Origin: Lingula anatina | Taxonomy: Eukaryota > Brachiopoda > Lingulata > Lingulida > Lingulidae | Length of the DNA: 60,000 bases | Assembly (NCBI RefSeq): GCF_001039355.2 | Contig: NW_019775860.1 | Coordinates: 64,001 to 124,000, forward strand | Reading direction: 5' to 3' | Shown here: positions 1 to 12,844 of the stretch, in pieces | Position numbering within the stretch: the first letter of the stretch is position 1 | Layout: each line of letters starts with the position of its first letter | Notes under the pieces: model-generated | Told to the model about the DNA's origin: nothing | Databases searched by the model: none | What the model saw: only the letters and a program-made list of their open reading frames with translations | Position numbers and translations under genes: made by a program

Positions 1-228
1 TCTCAATATTTGGAAGAAGGTATGAAAAGGGACACTACTAATATAAGGATTCTGTAGATAATACCTCTGGTAGAAATTATGTAACTGGTATGGTGGAAAT
101 ATATTGCTACTGATTAAAACTACTGTAGATCTCAGATAGATAGGCCAACAATCTGTTACTAAGTTTTAGCCATATTTGATGCACTTGCCATCCTCCTGGA
201 ATCTACAACAATTATCATATTATTCTAG

Positions 229-3200
229 GCCAAGTTTAAACAGATAAAGGCTGAAAAAGATGCTCAGACAAAGAAGCTTTCAGAACAGTTTGAGGCCAAA
301 GAGCAAAAAAGAGCTGCTGAAGAGAAGACTAAAATTGCAGCTTTACAGAAAAAGGTAAGTTTTTTTGAGGTATTGTCGATCCTTATTTTATTGTAAGGTT
401 CCCTTTAATGGGTAAAATCTAGTATTAACTTTTTATAGACTAAGTGCAATTATACATTGTTTCAAGTTTCCTGCTATAGATGCTGTAAGGCTATAACAAT
501 TTATAACTTTTGTAGGGTAATTAATAACTAGTTTATAATCACACCTTTGGACCATAGTCCAATGGTATTTAATTATTTATTTATTTATTTATTTATTTTT
601 AAGATACGTGCCCTTGAGGCAGCTGGCGCAGCTGGTGCTGCTGGTGCTGGTGCTGGCAGACCTGAAAGAGTAAGTTTAATTTATTCTCTGGTTAATACTA
701 ACTTGTTTAAAATATTCGAATACATTTTATTTGTCATATTTTTAATTGAACCATGTAATATGCATTTATCATGTTAATAACATATCCAAACATTAAATAT
801 GTTCAAGAAAACAAATAACCTTATATACTGGTGCATTTGTGCTTCACACTGGGAAAATCATAAAATGTAACATCTGAGGGATATGTTATTTGTGCATTTT
901 CTCAGGGAAAGGCAGGAGATGGCAAGTCAGAAGCAATGCTGAAGAAACTGCAGGAGCAGTATGCTGCAGTGAAGAAGGAGAGTGCTGAGAAAGACAACAA
1001 ACTGAAACAAATGGAGGCAGAGATGAAGAAAGTGAAAGCAGATGCCAATTCAGCACAGGATGTAAGTAAAAAATGTCTATTTGTTATTATTTTTCTTTTA
1101 AATAATAGTATGACATATAAAGATATTTTCCTGGAAAATTTTTAACATCACTGCACTTAGTGTATCCTTGCATTAGAATTTATTGGATTAATGTTGGATT
1201 TTAATATCCAGATATTGGATTTTAAGACTGAATTTCAAGGATTGTAAGTAAATAGCTGAAACAGCTTGTCTCTAAGAACCTAATTTTAGCCTATCTTCAA
1301 TTCACATAATTTGCAGAAAGCAAAACAGCAGAAGCATGAGAAAATCTTGAAAGAACTTGAAAAGAAAATGGAAATGGAAAAGCAGAAATCTGCAAAACAG
1401 GCTGAGAATTTAAAGACACAAGAGGAGGAGCTTAAACAGCTGAAGAAGGTTTGTATATGTATATTGATAATTTTGTGTAGTGCACTCTATTTATAAACAA
1501 ATATCAGGTTAATATTTTAGAATTATAATAATTCTCTTTTAAGAAACAATTTTGGAATTTATGTTCATTGTGCATTCTTTGTTCATTTTCATAGTTTTAA
1601 CTTTTCAATTTATACACATAATTTGAAAGCTATTTTACATTTGAGATATTCTCCTTAGAGATCTTCTACTGTCTCTCCCTATCATCATACTGAGAGAGTT
1701 CACTAGGCACTGTCTGAGAATGAATGGAAAAGTCCAAAGTGTTTGATGAAATTAAAACATGTCAAATAGCTTTCAAACTGTGTAGAAATTGAGAAGTTTA
1801 AACTACAATAATGACTTCATCTGCTTCATATGAGTATGACTTTGATTGGAGAATCTTTTTTATTTATTAAAATAGGACAATGATAACAAAAGTAATGAAA
1901 TCAAGAAGCTGCAGGCCGAGATGGAGCAGCTGGGCGTGGCAGCCAGTGATGGTATCAAGGCCTTGGCCAGGGTGGAGGAGCTGGAAAAAGAAGTGAAAAG
2001 ATTGCAAGAGGAGAACCATGTATTGACTGAAAATTTCAACAGTGAGAGGGTAGGCAATTAAAAATCACATTTGATTTTATTGATATTCTGTTATTTGCAC
2101 ATGTAATATGAAAATATAGCCAGAGATAAGACTGGATAAAATTTGGGATAAAAATCTTCAAATTATAGGTCATTATTGTATGCTCTTTAATTTTTAAATG
2201 GAATAAACACATTTTTGGTTTTGTTTTAAAAGGTACTTAGAAAGAAGTATTACAACATGGTTGAAGACATGAAAGGAAAGATTAGAGTGTATGCCAGAGC
2301 AAGGCCTATGAGCAAGAGTGAATTAGACAGGGTAAAAATTGTTTTCATGACTTTTTAAAAAGTAAAGGTATTTTTTATTTATTATTTTTTTAATGAACAA
2401 ATCACTATTTTGATCTTCTTTTATCTTTTTTATTAGGTAGAAACATTACGTATATTCATAAAGATTTTCTTGTTTCACACCCACTTAAAACAGATTTTAT
2501 ATATTTTTAGGACAAAAAAATTTAATATGAATAACTTAATAAGACCTAACATGTACATCATGCAATGACTTGATTACCTTTTACTTTTGCAGGGCAATGT
2601 CTTGGTGTTGAAATCTCCAGATGAATATACAGTCCAGGTTGACAGCAAGCGTGGATTGAAAGAATTCCAGTTTGACCAGATTTTTATGCCAGAGCACTCC
2701 CAAGAAAAGGTCTTTGAGGACACTCATGTAAGATTGAGGAAAACAAGGTGGAATAATGTGCGAGGAAAGAAAGCTGGAATAATGTGCTTCTTTGTGGTGT
2801 CCCAATGGGCACATGCATTTGAAATACGTTGATATATTTTATAAATCTCTTCCTTGTAGTGAAGAACCAGAAGTTTTATTTTGGATTTGTCTGGATTATA
2901 CAGGGATGCAATTGAAGATGATTTAGCAATGTTTCATGTTTGCATTCTGTTGCAGTATTCGTGTTTATGTGCTTAATTAGACATTATTGGTTAATTGGAT
3001 TTGTGTCAATCCTCTTTCCATGCAAAAAGTACATTAGGAAATAAAAAGTTGATGGCCCTCTAATTCTAAGGATTTGGGAGATAAGTTGTTCCCTTTAGAG
3101 CTGTTAATTCCCAGTTCATGTCACTTTGATATTAAGAGGTTAGACCTTGTTGTCATTTAGTATGACATGCATGACTATATTTTTCAACTTTGGATCAGTT

Positions 3201-3967
3201 TTTGATCATTTCAGTTTTTTTTAAATATTAAAATATTTAAAACAGAAAAGTCCCTTTCTCTTTTATTTTCTTTTTTAACAACAATACCTACCCTGTTCCT
3301 ATTCCCAGATGTTAAAGTGAGTATCATTTTTTAGATAAAAGGGAAAAAATCCACTCTGTTAACTGATCTACCAGTGCTGGGAATTATCATCAGCTGTATA
3401 ACGTATGGGTTAAAGATCACATTTATTTTCATTCAAACTCATTTAAGCGGGCGAATAATGTCATCACTGTGACCAAAGCACCTTTTGTAAGACCAACCAT
3501 GCACATTTAAATCAGTTATTTTTGTATATTATTTATAATAATGTAACTATTTACATTGCTTTATTTTCAGAATCTTGTACAGTCTGCAGCAGATGGCTAC
3601 AATGTGTGTATATTTGCTTATGGCCAGACAGGCTCTGGGAAAACATACACCATGATTGGAGATAGTGAACAAAAGTCCCCTGGCATAGCACCAAGGGCAT
3701 TTGAAAGGATATTTGAGCTACTTGAGGAAAACAAGTAAGTTATGAGAGTACATTTACCTGTTATGAGTTCAAAATAAATCGAGCAGAAAATATTGTGACT
3801 AAGTGTGTCTGTGGTTGATTTTATTTTGCTTTGCTGTCATTACCTGAAGTCCCAGCAGTTCATTTATGTACATCACAATTTCATTCATTGTAACTACTTG
3901 TACAGACATTGAATTTGTTTATTAGTTAAAGATCTAGTAGTAAATTGAGCACATTGAATTATTATAT

Positions 3968-4006
<39 letters not shown>

Positions 4007-5788
4007 CGAGTTCTGTGGATTGTTTATTACAGGAGTAAGTTCCTCTTCAAAGTGTCAGTTTATATGTTGGAGTTGTACAATGACCAACTTCTGGATCTGT
4101 TTGGAAAGAAGTCTGAGGCTGATGTTAAGATGGAGATTAAGAAAGATAAGAAGGGTATGGTGTTTGTCCAGGGAGCAGAGGTGAAAGATGCCCACAATGC
4201 CAAAGAACTTATGGCATTGTTTGATGCAGGCTCCAAGAGCAGACACGTTGCAAGCACAAGTAAGGAAAAGATGTCTGTGATAAAACTAATTTATGCATTG
4301 AAATTGTGCAAAATGTTGACTCTTAAGAATATGTCATAAATTACTGCACCTAAGCTTTTGTGTAGACGAGATACAAAATGCCAATGAGATAATTCTATTA
4401 ATAACATATTACCAATGAAGTGCAGATTTTCTCAAGTGATGGTTGTCATATTTAGCCCCATCTAACCACCCTGAGTTTTAGAGGACATTGAATATGGCAG
4501 AGGCATGTAGATAATAGAGGCGAGTAAGAAGTGTCCTTTAAAACTCAGGGTGCATTTTACACAGAGAGCATTAAAAGATAATGATGACAGTCAACTTATT
4601 TGTCTTCTAGGCATGAACGCAGAGAGTTCCAGGTCACATTTGGTGGTTGGTGTTATTATTGAAAGTACAAACAGGACATCTGGCACAGTGACGAGGGGCA
4701 AGGTGTGTATGGAACTAATGAAAATAGTTCTTTAACTATCATTAAAATTGACGAGTTCTGTGGAATATTCTGGGTGAAGTATTGAAGGATTTTTTTAAAT
4801 TACAAAAACTGTATAATTGGGTTTTGAATAGTGTGAATGATATTTTCTGTTTAACATTCTTTTTCAACTTTTTGTTTAAATTTCAGTTGAGCTTAGTTGA
4901 TTTGGCAGGCAGTGAACGTGTTGCAAAGACCAATGCAAGTGCTGAGCAGTTGAAGGTATGAAAAATTGAAGATATGGGGATTGTTAATTAGAATTGTTTG
5001 CATCACTATAAACTTGTTATCATAATAAAACTTAATATGTGAATATTGAAAACCTTTAGGGTTTGATTATTTTCTGGTTGTTTGTTTATTTTATTTCAAT
5101 CATTTTTCCTCTTTAAAGTCACATTTGTATGTCTTTCCAGGAAGCCAACTCTATCAACAAATCTCTGTCTGCACTTGGTGACGTGATTTCTGCCCTGTCC
5201 AGCGAGCAGTCCTTCATCCCATACCGTAACAACAAGCTGACCATGTTGATGCAGGACTCCCTTGGGGGCAATGCAAAGACGCTCATGTTTGTCAATGTGT
5301 CACCAGCAGATTACAATGTTGATGAAACGGTGATTTCTCTCACGTGAGTAGATATCTTGCATTTTTCTTTGAATAATACAATCCATTGAAGTGTTTCGAG
5401 TCCATCATTTTACAGAATGTAAGTTTTTCTGTTTAACATGTGATTTAACACAGCCACAATCACATGATTTTTTTAAAATCCTGTGTTTATAGGTATGCAT
5501 CTCGAGTGAAACTGATTACCAATTCAGCCTCAAAGAATGCAGACAACAAAGAGATTAATCGACTTAAACAGGTAAGACATACATCATCCTCTTTATAAAG
5601 ACAGCTTAAAATCACGATTATATTTTTAAAATAACTTTCACAAAATTGTTATTATCATTATTGAGTAATATATTATGTTTGCTGGAACATGTATGAATGT
5701 TAGTAAAGTGAAGTTAAAATATAACTATTGTATAATTTAGGTGATTGCAAAACTGAAAGCAGGTGAAGAAGTGGATGAGGACGTCTGA
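229..5788 (+). CDS. C-terminal-motor kinesin, KCBP-like (kinesin-14 family), 5' end outside window
   Basis: A minus-end type microtubule motor is inferred from its family. Fourteen exons are visible and join in phase: 229-354, 604-669, 906-1061, 1317-1448, 1876-2049, 2233-2331, 2593-2727, 3571-3734, 4033-4259, 4611-4702, 4887-4955, 5141-5343, 5493-5571, 5741-5788, giving 589 residues to a TGA. About the first 220 are Lys/Glu-rich coiled coil with a Gly/Ala run (exon 604-669). The neck reads [16 protein letters not shown], typical of KCBP and sea urchin kinesin-C. The motor follows: P-loop GQTGSGKT at about residue 314, switch I SSRSH, switch [10 protein letters not shown], then [14 protein letters not shown]. 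The motor lies at the C-terminus, with only about 15 residues after the last helix, ending EEVDEDV. I see no plant-type calmodulin-binding helix. The MyTH4-FERM tail expected for the family would lie upstream of the window. Another kinesin-14 subfamily is the alternative. Confidence 0.9.
567..603 (+). repeat. ATTT microsatellite forming a 3' splice site tract
   Basis: A run of about seven TTTA units ends in TTTTTAAG immediately before the kinesin exon at 604, so the microsatellite itself serves as the pyrimidine-rich tract of that acceptor. Confidence 0.8.
3964..4005 (+). repeat. TTTA microsatellite upstream of a kinesin exon
   Basis: About ten perfect TTTA units lie 27 bases upstream of the acceptor of the kinesin exon starting at 4033. 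Confidence 0.9.
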
Positions 5789-7326
5789 ATCTGAATTAAG
5801 AACAGCTGCGGATGTTTTACATCATTTCTTGGACAATTATATACACCAATCTAGAGTCATATATATGCATGTAGACTATATTTATACAGAATAACACATA
5901 TTTATATTAGATTTTGCCATTTTTTAATTTTTGAATGTATTCATTAAACTTGTCAATATGAAAATTTACATGTTTGTAGACTAATCTTTAATATGCATCA
6001 TTTTTGCGATTTAAGAAATATTTTTTGTTCAATTTCATATTGTGTATCATGTAGTTTTGCTGATTTTATGACATGTAACATTATAATATATTATATTAGC
6101 TTATAAATAATGATTTTACTGTGATGTATCCATCCGTCCAATTGAGTGGAAAATGCTAATCAAGAAATATTTGTATAAGGCACATTCCAGTTAGGCATTT
6201 CATTATTTTAGAAAAAACATTTTGCCACAACTTTATTTTTCTTTTATCTCTGTGCATTGAAATCTATGCATGTTTTTCAGCTACTGGCTAGTTGAACGAA
6301 AGGTGCAGAATTACCATACTTGTATATTCATATAGAAACTTTGTAATAATAAGAGAAAAACCTTTCAAGTGACATTTTAGAGTCTTCTGCTTTTCTTTCA
6401 CACGTATTGAAACTGTCATGGGAACTTGTGATTTATATATGTGCTTGGAATTGATATGCAATGCGAGTGTAATATTATTACTTCATAATTTCTATCAAAG
6501 GGTGGATTTTCTGTTTTTGTGTATGCTCGGTTGTGGCCGTGAACAGTAAATGAATCTAAAAGCAACATAAAAAAAATACCTGAGAAGACCACCCCCTAGC
6601 CTACCAAAATAAAAAACGGTCAAAATTAGTGAACTTTTTATCAAATTTAATGACCTCACCACAAGTACACTTTGTTAGACCATACACTAGTAGCCGTTGA
6701 AGAAACAAAAGACCCCAAATACATGCGAAAGAATTCAAATAAAATAGAAAAAGCTACACATACAATTTCATACAGTGCACGTACATTTATTAATGATCTT
6801 TTCAAAGGAAATTACATCGTTGCTTAGCTATTCAGCAAGATACCACATAGACACCGCTCGTCATCGTCTTTTAATAGAGACGATGAAATAATAGTGCGCC
6901 AGTGGTAAGGACCTTTAATTTACCTATAAATACCAATAATTCATTCAAATTTGCCAGGCAGTCTGCTAAACAAGTCTTCAGTTTGACCACACTGCAAGAT
7001 TTATTGGACGATCTTTATTTTTTTCTCGGAAAAAAATTAACACTGAGGCTTATAATGGGATATAAGTCAGAGGGACATAAATCAATAGCACATCTTTAAG
7101 GCAGAATAGAATTAATATCTGCATATTAAAGTATTCAAAGTATTCGTGTAATTTTGGCATTATGATCCAAAAAATCGTATTTCATAGTGCAGACTAACAA
7201 CAATAACAGGAAGTATTTAAGTAGTAGGTTTATATTCTCATTAAAGAACTGACGTGATAACGAAGGCCAAAACGTTTCAAATTGAGTTCTATTTGGACGC
7301 TTTCCACAGAAGTCAAAGTGCGCAGC
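5789..7326. other. Kinesin 3' UTR and intergenic DNA
   Basis: AT-rich sequence with no convincing exon. The first few hundred bases are presumably the kinesin 3' UTR. No tRNA, rRNA or mobile-element signature was seen. Confidence 0.5.
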
Positions 7327-10300
7327 ATGGAGATAAACGGATCCGGTTCGTATGTGTCAGACAGGAAATACAACACTTGTGTAGGTAAACAGACTAAAAA
7401 AAATAGTCATTTATGTTTGTTTCACTGGCAATGCTTCAACTGCTTCACCTTCTAACAGATTTGCCACCAACAACATATGTCTTTGACATCGAAACAGCGC
7501 CCTGTGAAGAAAAGTAAATAAATAATTTTAGTGATTTTAAGTATTTTTCAAAATAAAATAAAAAGATAACCACACCCACCCCAACCAAACAAACGGGTAT
7601 CGTAGATATATGTAAGGAGGAATGCCCCAATGCCACTAAGGAATATTATCTGTTGTGCTCCCTTGATGCCACGAACTCGAATGTGTGATTAATTGATAGG
7701 AAGCATATTACATAATGTAGAGAGTACGTTTGTATTGGAAAACAGTTAATTTATTAACATATTTTATTTCCTTGCAATATGCCTACTGGACTGTGAGATT
7801 GGTGAATTAGAAACGCAATTTGTAATGCAAGGCTTACTTGTACATTTGGAAAACGGTTAAATCAAGAAAGCATTGCATTTTCTCTATGCAAACGTTAGCA
7901 TAAAGGCTGTTAAATACATATTGCACTTAATTTCGTTTAAGCCTCTCTTTTTTGTATTCATAGTGATAAACTTTATGCTATTTTTGTACCTAGGTTTTTT
8001 TAAGGTAAACCTATAAGTAATTATTTGTATAAACCATTTGAAGACGCTTTTTAAGGAAAAACCCACGCCGTTTCTGAAAGAGATGAATATAGTTATCCAA
8101 TCAATTTTCAATATAATTCTTGTTTGCATATGTTAATCTCGGGACTTCAAGTGGTAAACTCAAAGTCTTGCCTCTATACTACGAATATGCCCTGCACAAA
8201 ATATGTAAGTTGTCAAAAGACATACGTCTCAGATGTGTATTCTACAAATAACTGTCAAATAAAATGAAATCTCGTTCAAAAATTTTCTTCCAAAGATACA
8301 CCAAAATATGATAACTTTTATGTATAAGGTTATTTGCACGACAGCGTATTTGGCGAGTGTACCAATTAAATCATTCTCATGCCACCCCCTTGTTTTTCAC
8401 TACCCCATCGCGGTTAATTCTATACAGATTCATTACATAAAAGCATTTTAAAATAAAACTTTTTTAATTAGATGCTTTTTATTCTTTTTCATTATGGTAG
8501 ACGTAATATAGTTATTTTGCATGACACATTACCGTAGATTGTGCTAAAAGATTACTAGTGCCAAAAAAGGACAATACGATGACCAGAAACTGCATTTCTC
8601 TTAATTAATTATATTACCATTCTTAACAAGAAAAAATGTTAGTCTTAGAGGATGGATAACTTTCTTTCACTCTTTTTCTAATTAGACCGAAGGTTTTCAT
8701 GTAAAATTGTGCTACTACATGTTTTGGAGAGAAACTTTCAAATGGACTTTTATAAAAGTTACTTACATTTATACAACGCATTGTTAACACTGTTTGAAGC
8801 TTAATTTCTACGCGTTTGTATCTCGCATATCTTAGTTATTAATAACTTCCAATGCTAATACAAACAGAATGTGTCTTCGGGACCTTAATGCTGCAATTTT
8901 GGATGTTTAAGGGATAACAACTGTTCATATGAGATTCAACATACCATAATTTACACATTGAAAACAACACATAGAAATATGATAAATTTCATTTTACCAC
9001 GAAAGCGGCGTTTATTGCAAATATTCTGAAATCTGGGCTTGCTATCGGACCACGCGGACATTCATGGATGGCTACCTTCCGTAATAGTTTCTTCAGACAT
9101 TATTACAGAAAATACACTAAAAAAATGACGAACTTTTAATGTGGGAATGCACGTAGTTTCGAGGAGATTTAAGTACATGTATCTATTTAAACTTAAATAG
9201 ATACGTATCTAGTTTAAAAGTATAAAAAACTTAATAATAAGTATTAAAAACTTAATTCAATCCTGTCCTGTATTTGTTATTGACTAATTTATTATTGCTT
9301 ATAATTGCAAACCTGGGTTGAATGTTGCCTCTTTGGGTTAAAATAATAATGATTATTATTAAATGTCTCGTGAATATGATTAATATACAATGCATAATCA
9401 AAACAGTTGTCTAAGTTGCGACTCACGTTTTGTTATTGTTTTATTTCTTCTCACCATCGGCTCAGAGACAATCGTATGTCGTTCATTCCTTGGTTGTCCC
9501 ACCTTGAAATTCAAAACGTCGCCAGGGACGAAGAAACGCAAGATGCTCTGTCTGTCACCGGCGTCTTCTGGGAAACTAAGGTGAAACTTTGGAAAAGAAA
9601 AAATAAATAAAATGTTTTTACAATTTGAATGCAGGGTTGCCGAAGTTTTACGCATAGTCTATGCACTTTGGACCATCGCTACTCACCGTTTTCAGGTGTC
9701 ACTCTGTTATTTATATTACGAAATAAATTGGCAGTCTTCAGTATATCAGTACGTACATTTTTGTTGTACTGCAAAAATGAATAAATGGATACATAATAGA
9801 AAATAAGGAATTAAATAAATAAGTAAATGTGAAAATGATGCTAACTTTTAAATGTCTACTTGTGCTTTCATAACATTGACAAACTTGGTCGTTACATGTA
9901 CCATGAGACATATTATTACCAAACCTTAATATGTGATGTGAAAATGATACGCTTGAACGCAATACTTTTTCATATATTTATTAGTATTTCTATTTATATA
10001 TTTATAAATCAATTTATTTATTTATTTCATTAATTAATTGACTTTTACAATTAAATAAAGGGTCCCAATAGATGCAATAATTAAATACATGTAGCCTATA
10101 TATTAAATACATGTAAATAACATCTTTCATATCATATTAGAATGAAATTGCTAACAAAATTAACGTCATTTCTAAAACACTTGCTCTCTATTTATTTAAA
10201 CTTACTGACAACATGTGAAAAATTGAAACTCAAAAGATAGGCCTACTTCTCTTTAAACAAGACTCTCCGAAACTCCGTAAAAATTCCAACTTCTTCACGT

Positions 10301-10923
10301 GTCAGAAACATAGCCTCATGTGAGAGAGAGAGAGGCAGAGAGAGAGAGACGGTAACAAGCATAAACGGTAACAAGCATGTTTATGCAGTCAGTGAGAAAA
10401 GAATACCCAAAAGACCGTTTAGTCCACAAATAATTTGTATAAATTGTAAAGAAGAAAAAAACTCATAACTGCCAGTTTTTAATTTAAAAAAAACGGGTAA
10501 TAATGGCCATAGTACTTTTTGTATTTGTAAAAAATCTAACTCACATGCATATATACACAATGTTTAATTAATTTCTTTTTTCTTTTCTTCCTTTTCTCCT
10601 TTTCAAATCTCAGTTGTATTTCATTTTATTACATATGTACAATCAAATATCAAAGGAAGAAATTTGGCATTATACACTTATTGAAAAAATATCTCACGCA
10701 CACATGAAAAAGTTCAGGGTGAGGGTTATCTACAACGACAACCAATTTTTAAAAAGTTTTGAAAATGGTCCATTGCAATACACAAGCTTAAATATAATAT
10801 AGATACTTGCAGACCAAAAATTTCACTTTTTGTCTTTTTCTTACTTACCAGTGGGCGGTTTACTCCAACTGGATAAGCTGGCGAAATCTCAACCGACCCC
10901 TTAAAAAAGGCAGCAAGAAATAA
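7327..10923 (+). CDS. Uncharacterised 99-residue protein, four exons
   Basis: I do not recognise this protein. Four short exons join in phase: 7327-7384 (phase 1), 7459-7513 (phase 2), 9466-9580 (phase 0), 10852-10923 with a TAA stop, 300 nt in all. The start ATG sits in a strong Kozak context (A at -3, G at +4). The protein begins MEINGSGSYVSDRKYNTCV, continues with DLPPTTYVFDIETAPCEEK and an acidic middle part containing FIPWLSHLEIQNV, DEETQDALSVTGVFWETK, and ends in a Trp-rich basic tail (WAVYSNWISWRN, then PLKKGSKK). It has two cysteines, no signal peptide and no membrane segment. Donors are GTAAAC, GTAAAT and GTGAAA; the last acceptor has a long pyrimidine tract. Codon choice in the exons is richer in C/G than the surrounding DNA. 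The model is hand-built; there could be extra exons upstream. A tempting extra exon at 9635-9695 is listed among the rejected items. Confidence 0.6.
7514..9465 (+). other. Intron 2 of the 99-residue gene
   Basis: About 1.95 kb of AT-rich sequence without a recognisable exon. A small hairpin with 11-base arms (TATCTATTTA type) lies near 9180-9205. Confidence 0.5.
9581..10851 (+). other. Intron 3 of the 99-residue gene
   Basis: AT-rich sequence holding the first copy of a 0.2 kb direct repeat at 10114-10333. No other supported element was seen. Confidence 0.5.
10114..10333. repeat. Direct repeat, copy 1
   Basis: About 215 bases that recur almost unchanged at 11246, offset 1132 bases. Only a few substitutions are visible (for example ACATCTTTC versus ACGTCTATC near the left end). 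Both copies run into a GA microsatellite. No TG...CA ends as in an LTR. Confidence 0.9.
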
Positions 10924-11450
10924 AAATAGAAGATGCGAATTCATGTTCATCTTGTAGTGGCGGCGTGCGATTTTTTCCTTGTTGAGTGCATGATGGACCT
11001 AGCTTATATAAGGAGTTCCCCGTTTCGCTGTGAAAACCGCGTGACAGGGTGACACAAAAGTATCGTTGAAGAAATACTTTGTGATTGGATGGAATAACAA
11101 GAAAAACGATTATTGTGCCGTGTATGTCAAATGGAAAAGGTAGACATTTTAATTCTGAAAGGGTATTTTATTAAGATACGGCCCTTTCTTTGCGTGTCCA
11201 GCAGGCAATCCAACTGAACAATTAAAAGACAACGATTGTAAATGATAAATAACGTCTATCATATCATATTAGAATGAAATTGCTAACAAAATTAACGTCA
11301 TTTCTAAAACACTTGCTCTCTATTTATTTAAACTTACTGACAACATGTGAAAAATTGAAACTCAAAAGATAGGCCTACTTCTCTTTAAACAAGACTCTCC
11401 GAAACTCCGTAAAAATTCCAACTTCTTCACGTGTCAGAAACATAGCCTCA

Positions 11451-11487
<37 letters not shown>

Positions 11488-12844
11488 ACGTTTTTAAATC
11501 TCTGTCCAAGTGCAACTAATTATTTCAAGTAAATAGCACCCGTTTTAAAACGTTTCAAAGGTCAAAATTTAGTTAACTTTTAACCAACATAAATAAGGCC
11601 TAGCTCATTAAATGAAACATTGCGCAAGTTTTGTAATACATAAGACATGACTTATATTTTAGATAAAACTATTTTAAAGTGAAGTGTACAACCATTGATT
11701 ATCTTCAATTGAAGCAAGTCATTCTTTATTCAAAAAAGTTAGACCAATTTCCTGGCTGAGGTGAAACCGGCTTGTAAAATAAGCCGAAAAAGTAAATAAC
11801 TTTCGTTTTTAAACCGATGACGCACGGAAGCTTGGACCTAAACACAGTCGCTTCTTGAAATTAATGAAATCGAAGACAGAACATATCTCATCGTGACATT
11901 AACCAAATTCTAGACCTGCTCTTTATTCTGATTGATCTGATTATTTGGTTAATGGCCTTGTATTGTCGCCAAAAGGATCAGTTTGGGATGCGCAGTTCAG
12001 AGAAAAGTAGACTAACAACCATGTACAATGTAGACTAATTACTCTGATGAGGAAGTAGGTTACTTAAGAAAGTGGAATGACCAATTTAACCCCAAAACAC
12101 CAATAAATAATAGCAGAAAATCCTCCTTAATTATTTTTTCAGTCGTTTTTTCACCCTTCTCATCTTAAATCAGGCTGTATGATATATCAGAAGTATGTCA
12201 ATTTTATTTGCAATGATTGAGTCTGGGGAAGGCAAAGCCGCGACAGCCGGCACGTGACTCTCCTGTAGCTTCAGAGGTCCCCTCCCTCCTCTACCTCAGA
12301 TTTAAGTCATGAAAAGTACAGTTCAATGGCGAAAGAAACGATCGCGTCAAAAGCAAGCGGTAAGCGTTTTTCCCCCTTTTCTGTCTTTTTGCTAACCTAT
12401 CAGCCCTATCTGCGCCCTACATCCGATACATGATCCTACATAGATACATTAGGCCTACAGTTTGAATGCCTGCTTTAAATGTTTTATGACATATAAGCCC
12501 GACAGAAGATAGGTAAAAATTTTATCTTTGCCCCCTCCCCTTCTCTAAAGCAAAATCGTAGTCCCCCATCTGCAAACATAAAATTAGCGAAGCGTTGCAG
12601 TTTTTTGTCTAGTTGAAAATTTTGACCTAACTCTATAAAATCAGACTAAGGTACTAGGGCACAAGGAGCCTACAATAAATTTGATAAAACAGTTAGATCG
12701 CAGACACTTTTTGCTGTTTTAACACGTTTTAAAGCAAGTAGGACCTAGGCTGCTAGGTTCGTTTCGCACATCGGAGTTTGGAATTCTTCCTTGCTCATTA
12801 ACCGGAAGTGAGAACAAGCGCGGTGTTTAGTTTTTGCATCAACA
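10924..12844. other. Intergenic region upstream of NUP37
   Basis: Apart from direct-repeat copy 2, no coding exon is evident. The stretch 12230-12340 is locally GC-richer and may be promoter-proximal DNA for NUP37, but no defined motif was found. Confidence 0.4.
11246..11485. repeat. Direct repeat, copy 2, with GA microsatellite
   Basis: Second copy of the 10114 repeat, ending in a longer GA run (about 11454-11485) than copy 1. The length difference at the GA run is as expected for a microsatellite. Confidence 0.9.

Noticed and set aside
9635-9695. Extra + strand exon between 9580 and 10852
   Set aside because: It fits the phases, but needs a 54-base intron and leads to an early stop after the 10852 junction. 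Skipping it gives a longer, more protein-like tail.
10726-10950. Minus-strand open frame with a signal-peptide-like start (MNMNSHLLFLFLAAFF) and a TATATAAG upstream
   Set aside because: It is antisense to the terminal exon of the + strand 99-residue gene, and its would-be downstream exons on the minus strand (near 9560-9460, 7501-7445 and 7380-7260) do not join in a consistent phase, whereas the + strand exons do.
10114-11485. LTR or TRIM retrotransposon with 0.2 kb terminal repeats
   Set aside because: The repeats lack TG...CA ends, no primer-binding site was seen, and the interior contains a coding exon of another gene.
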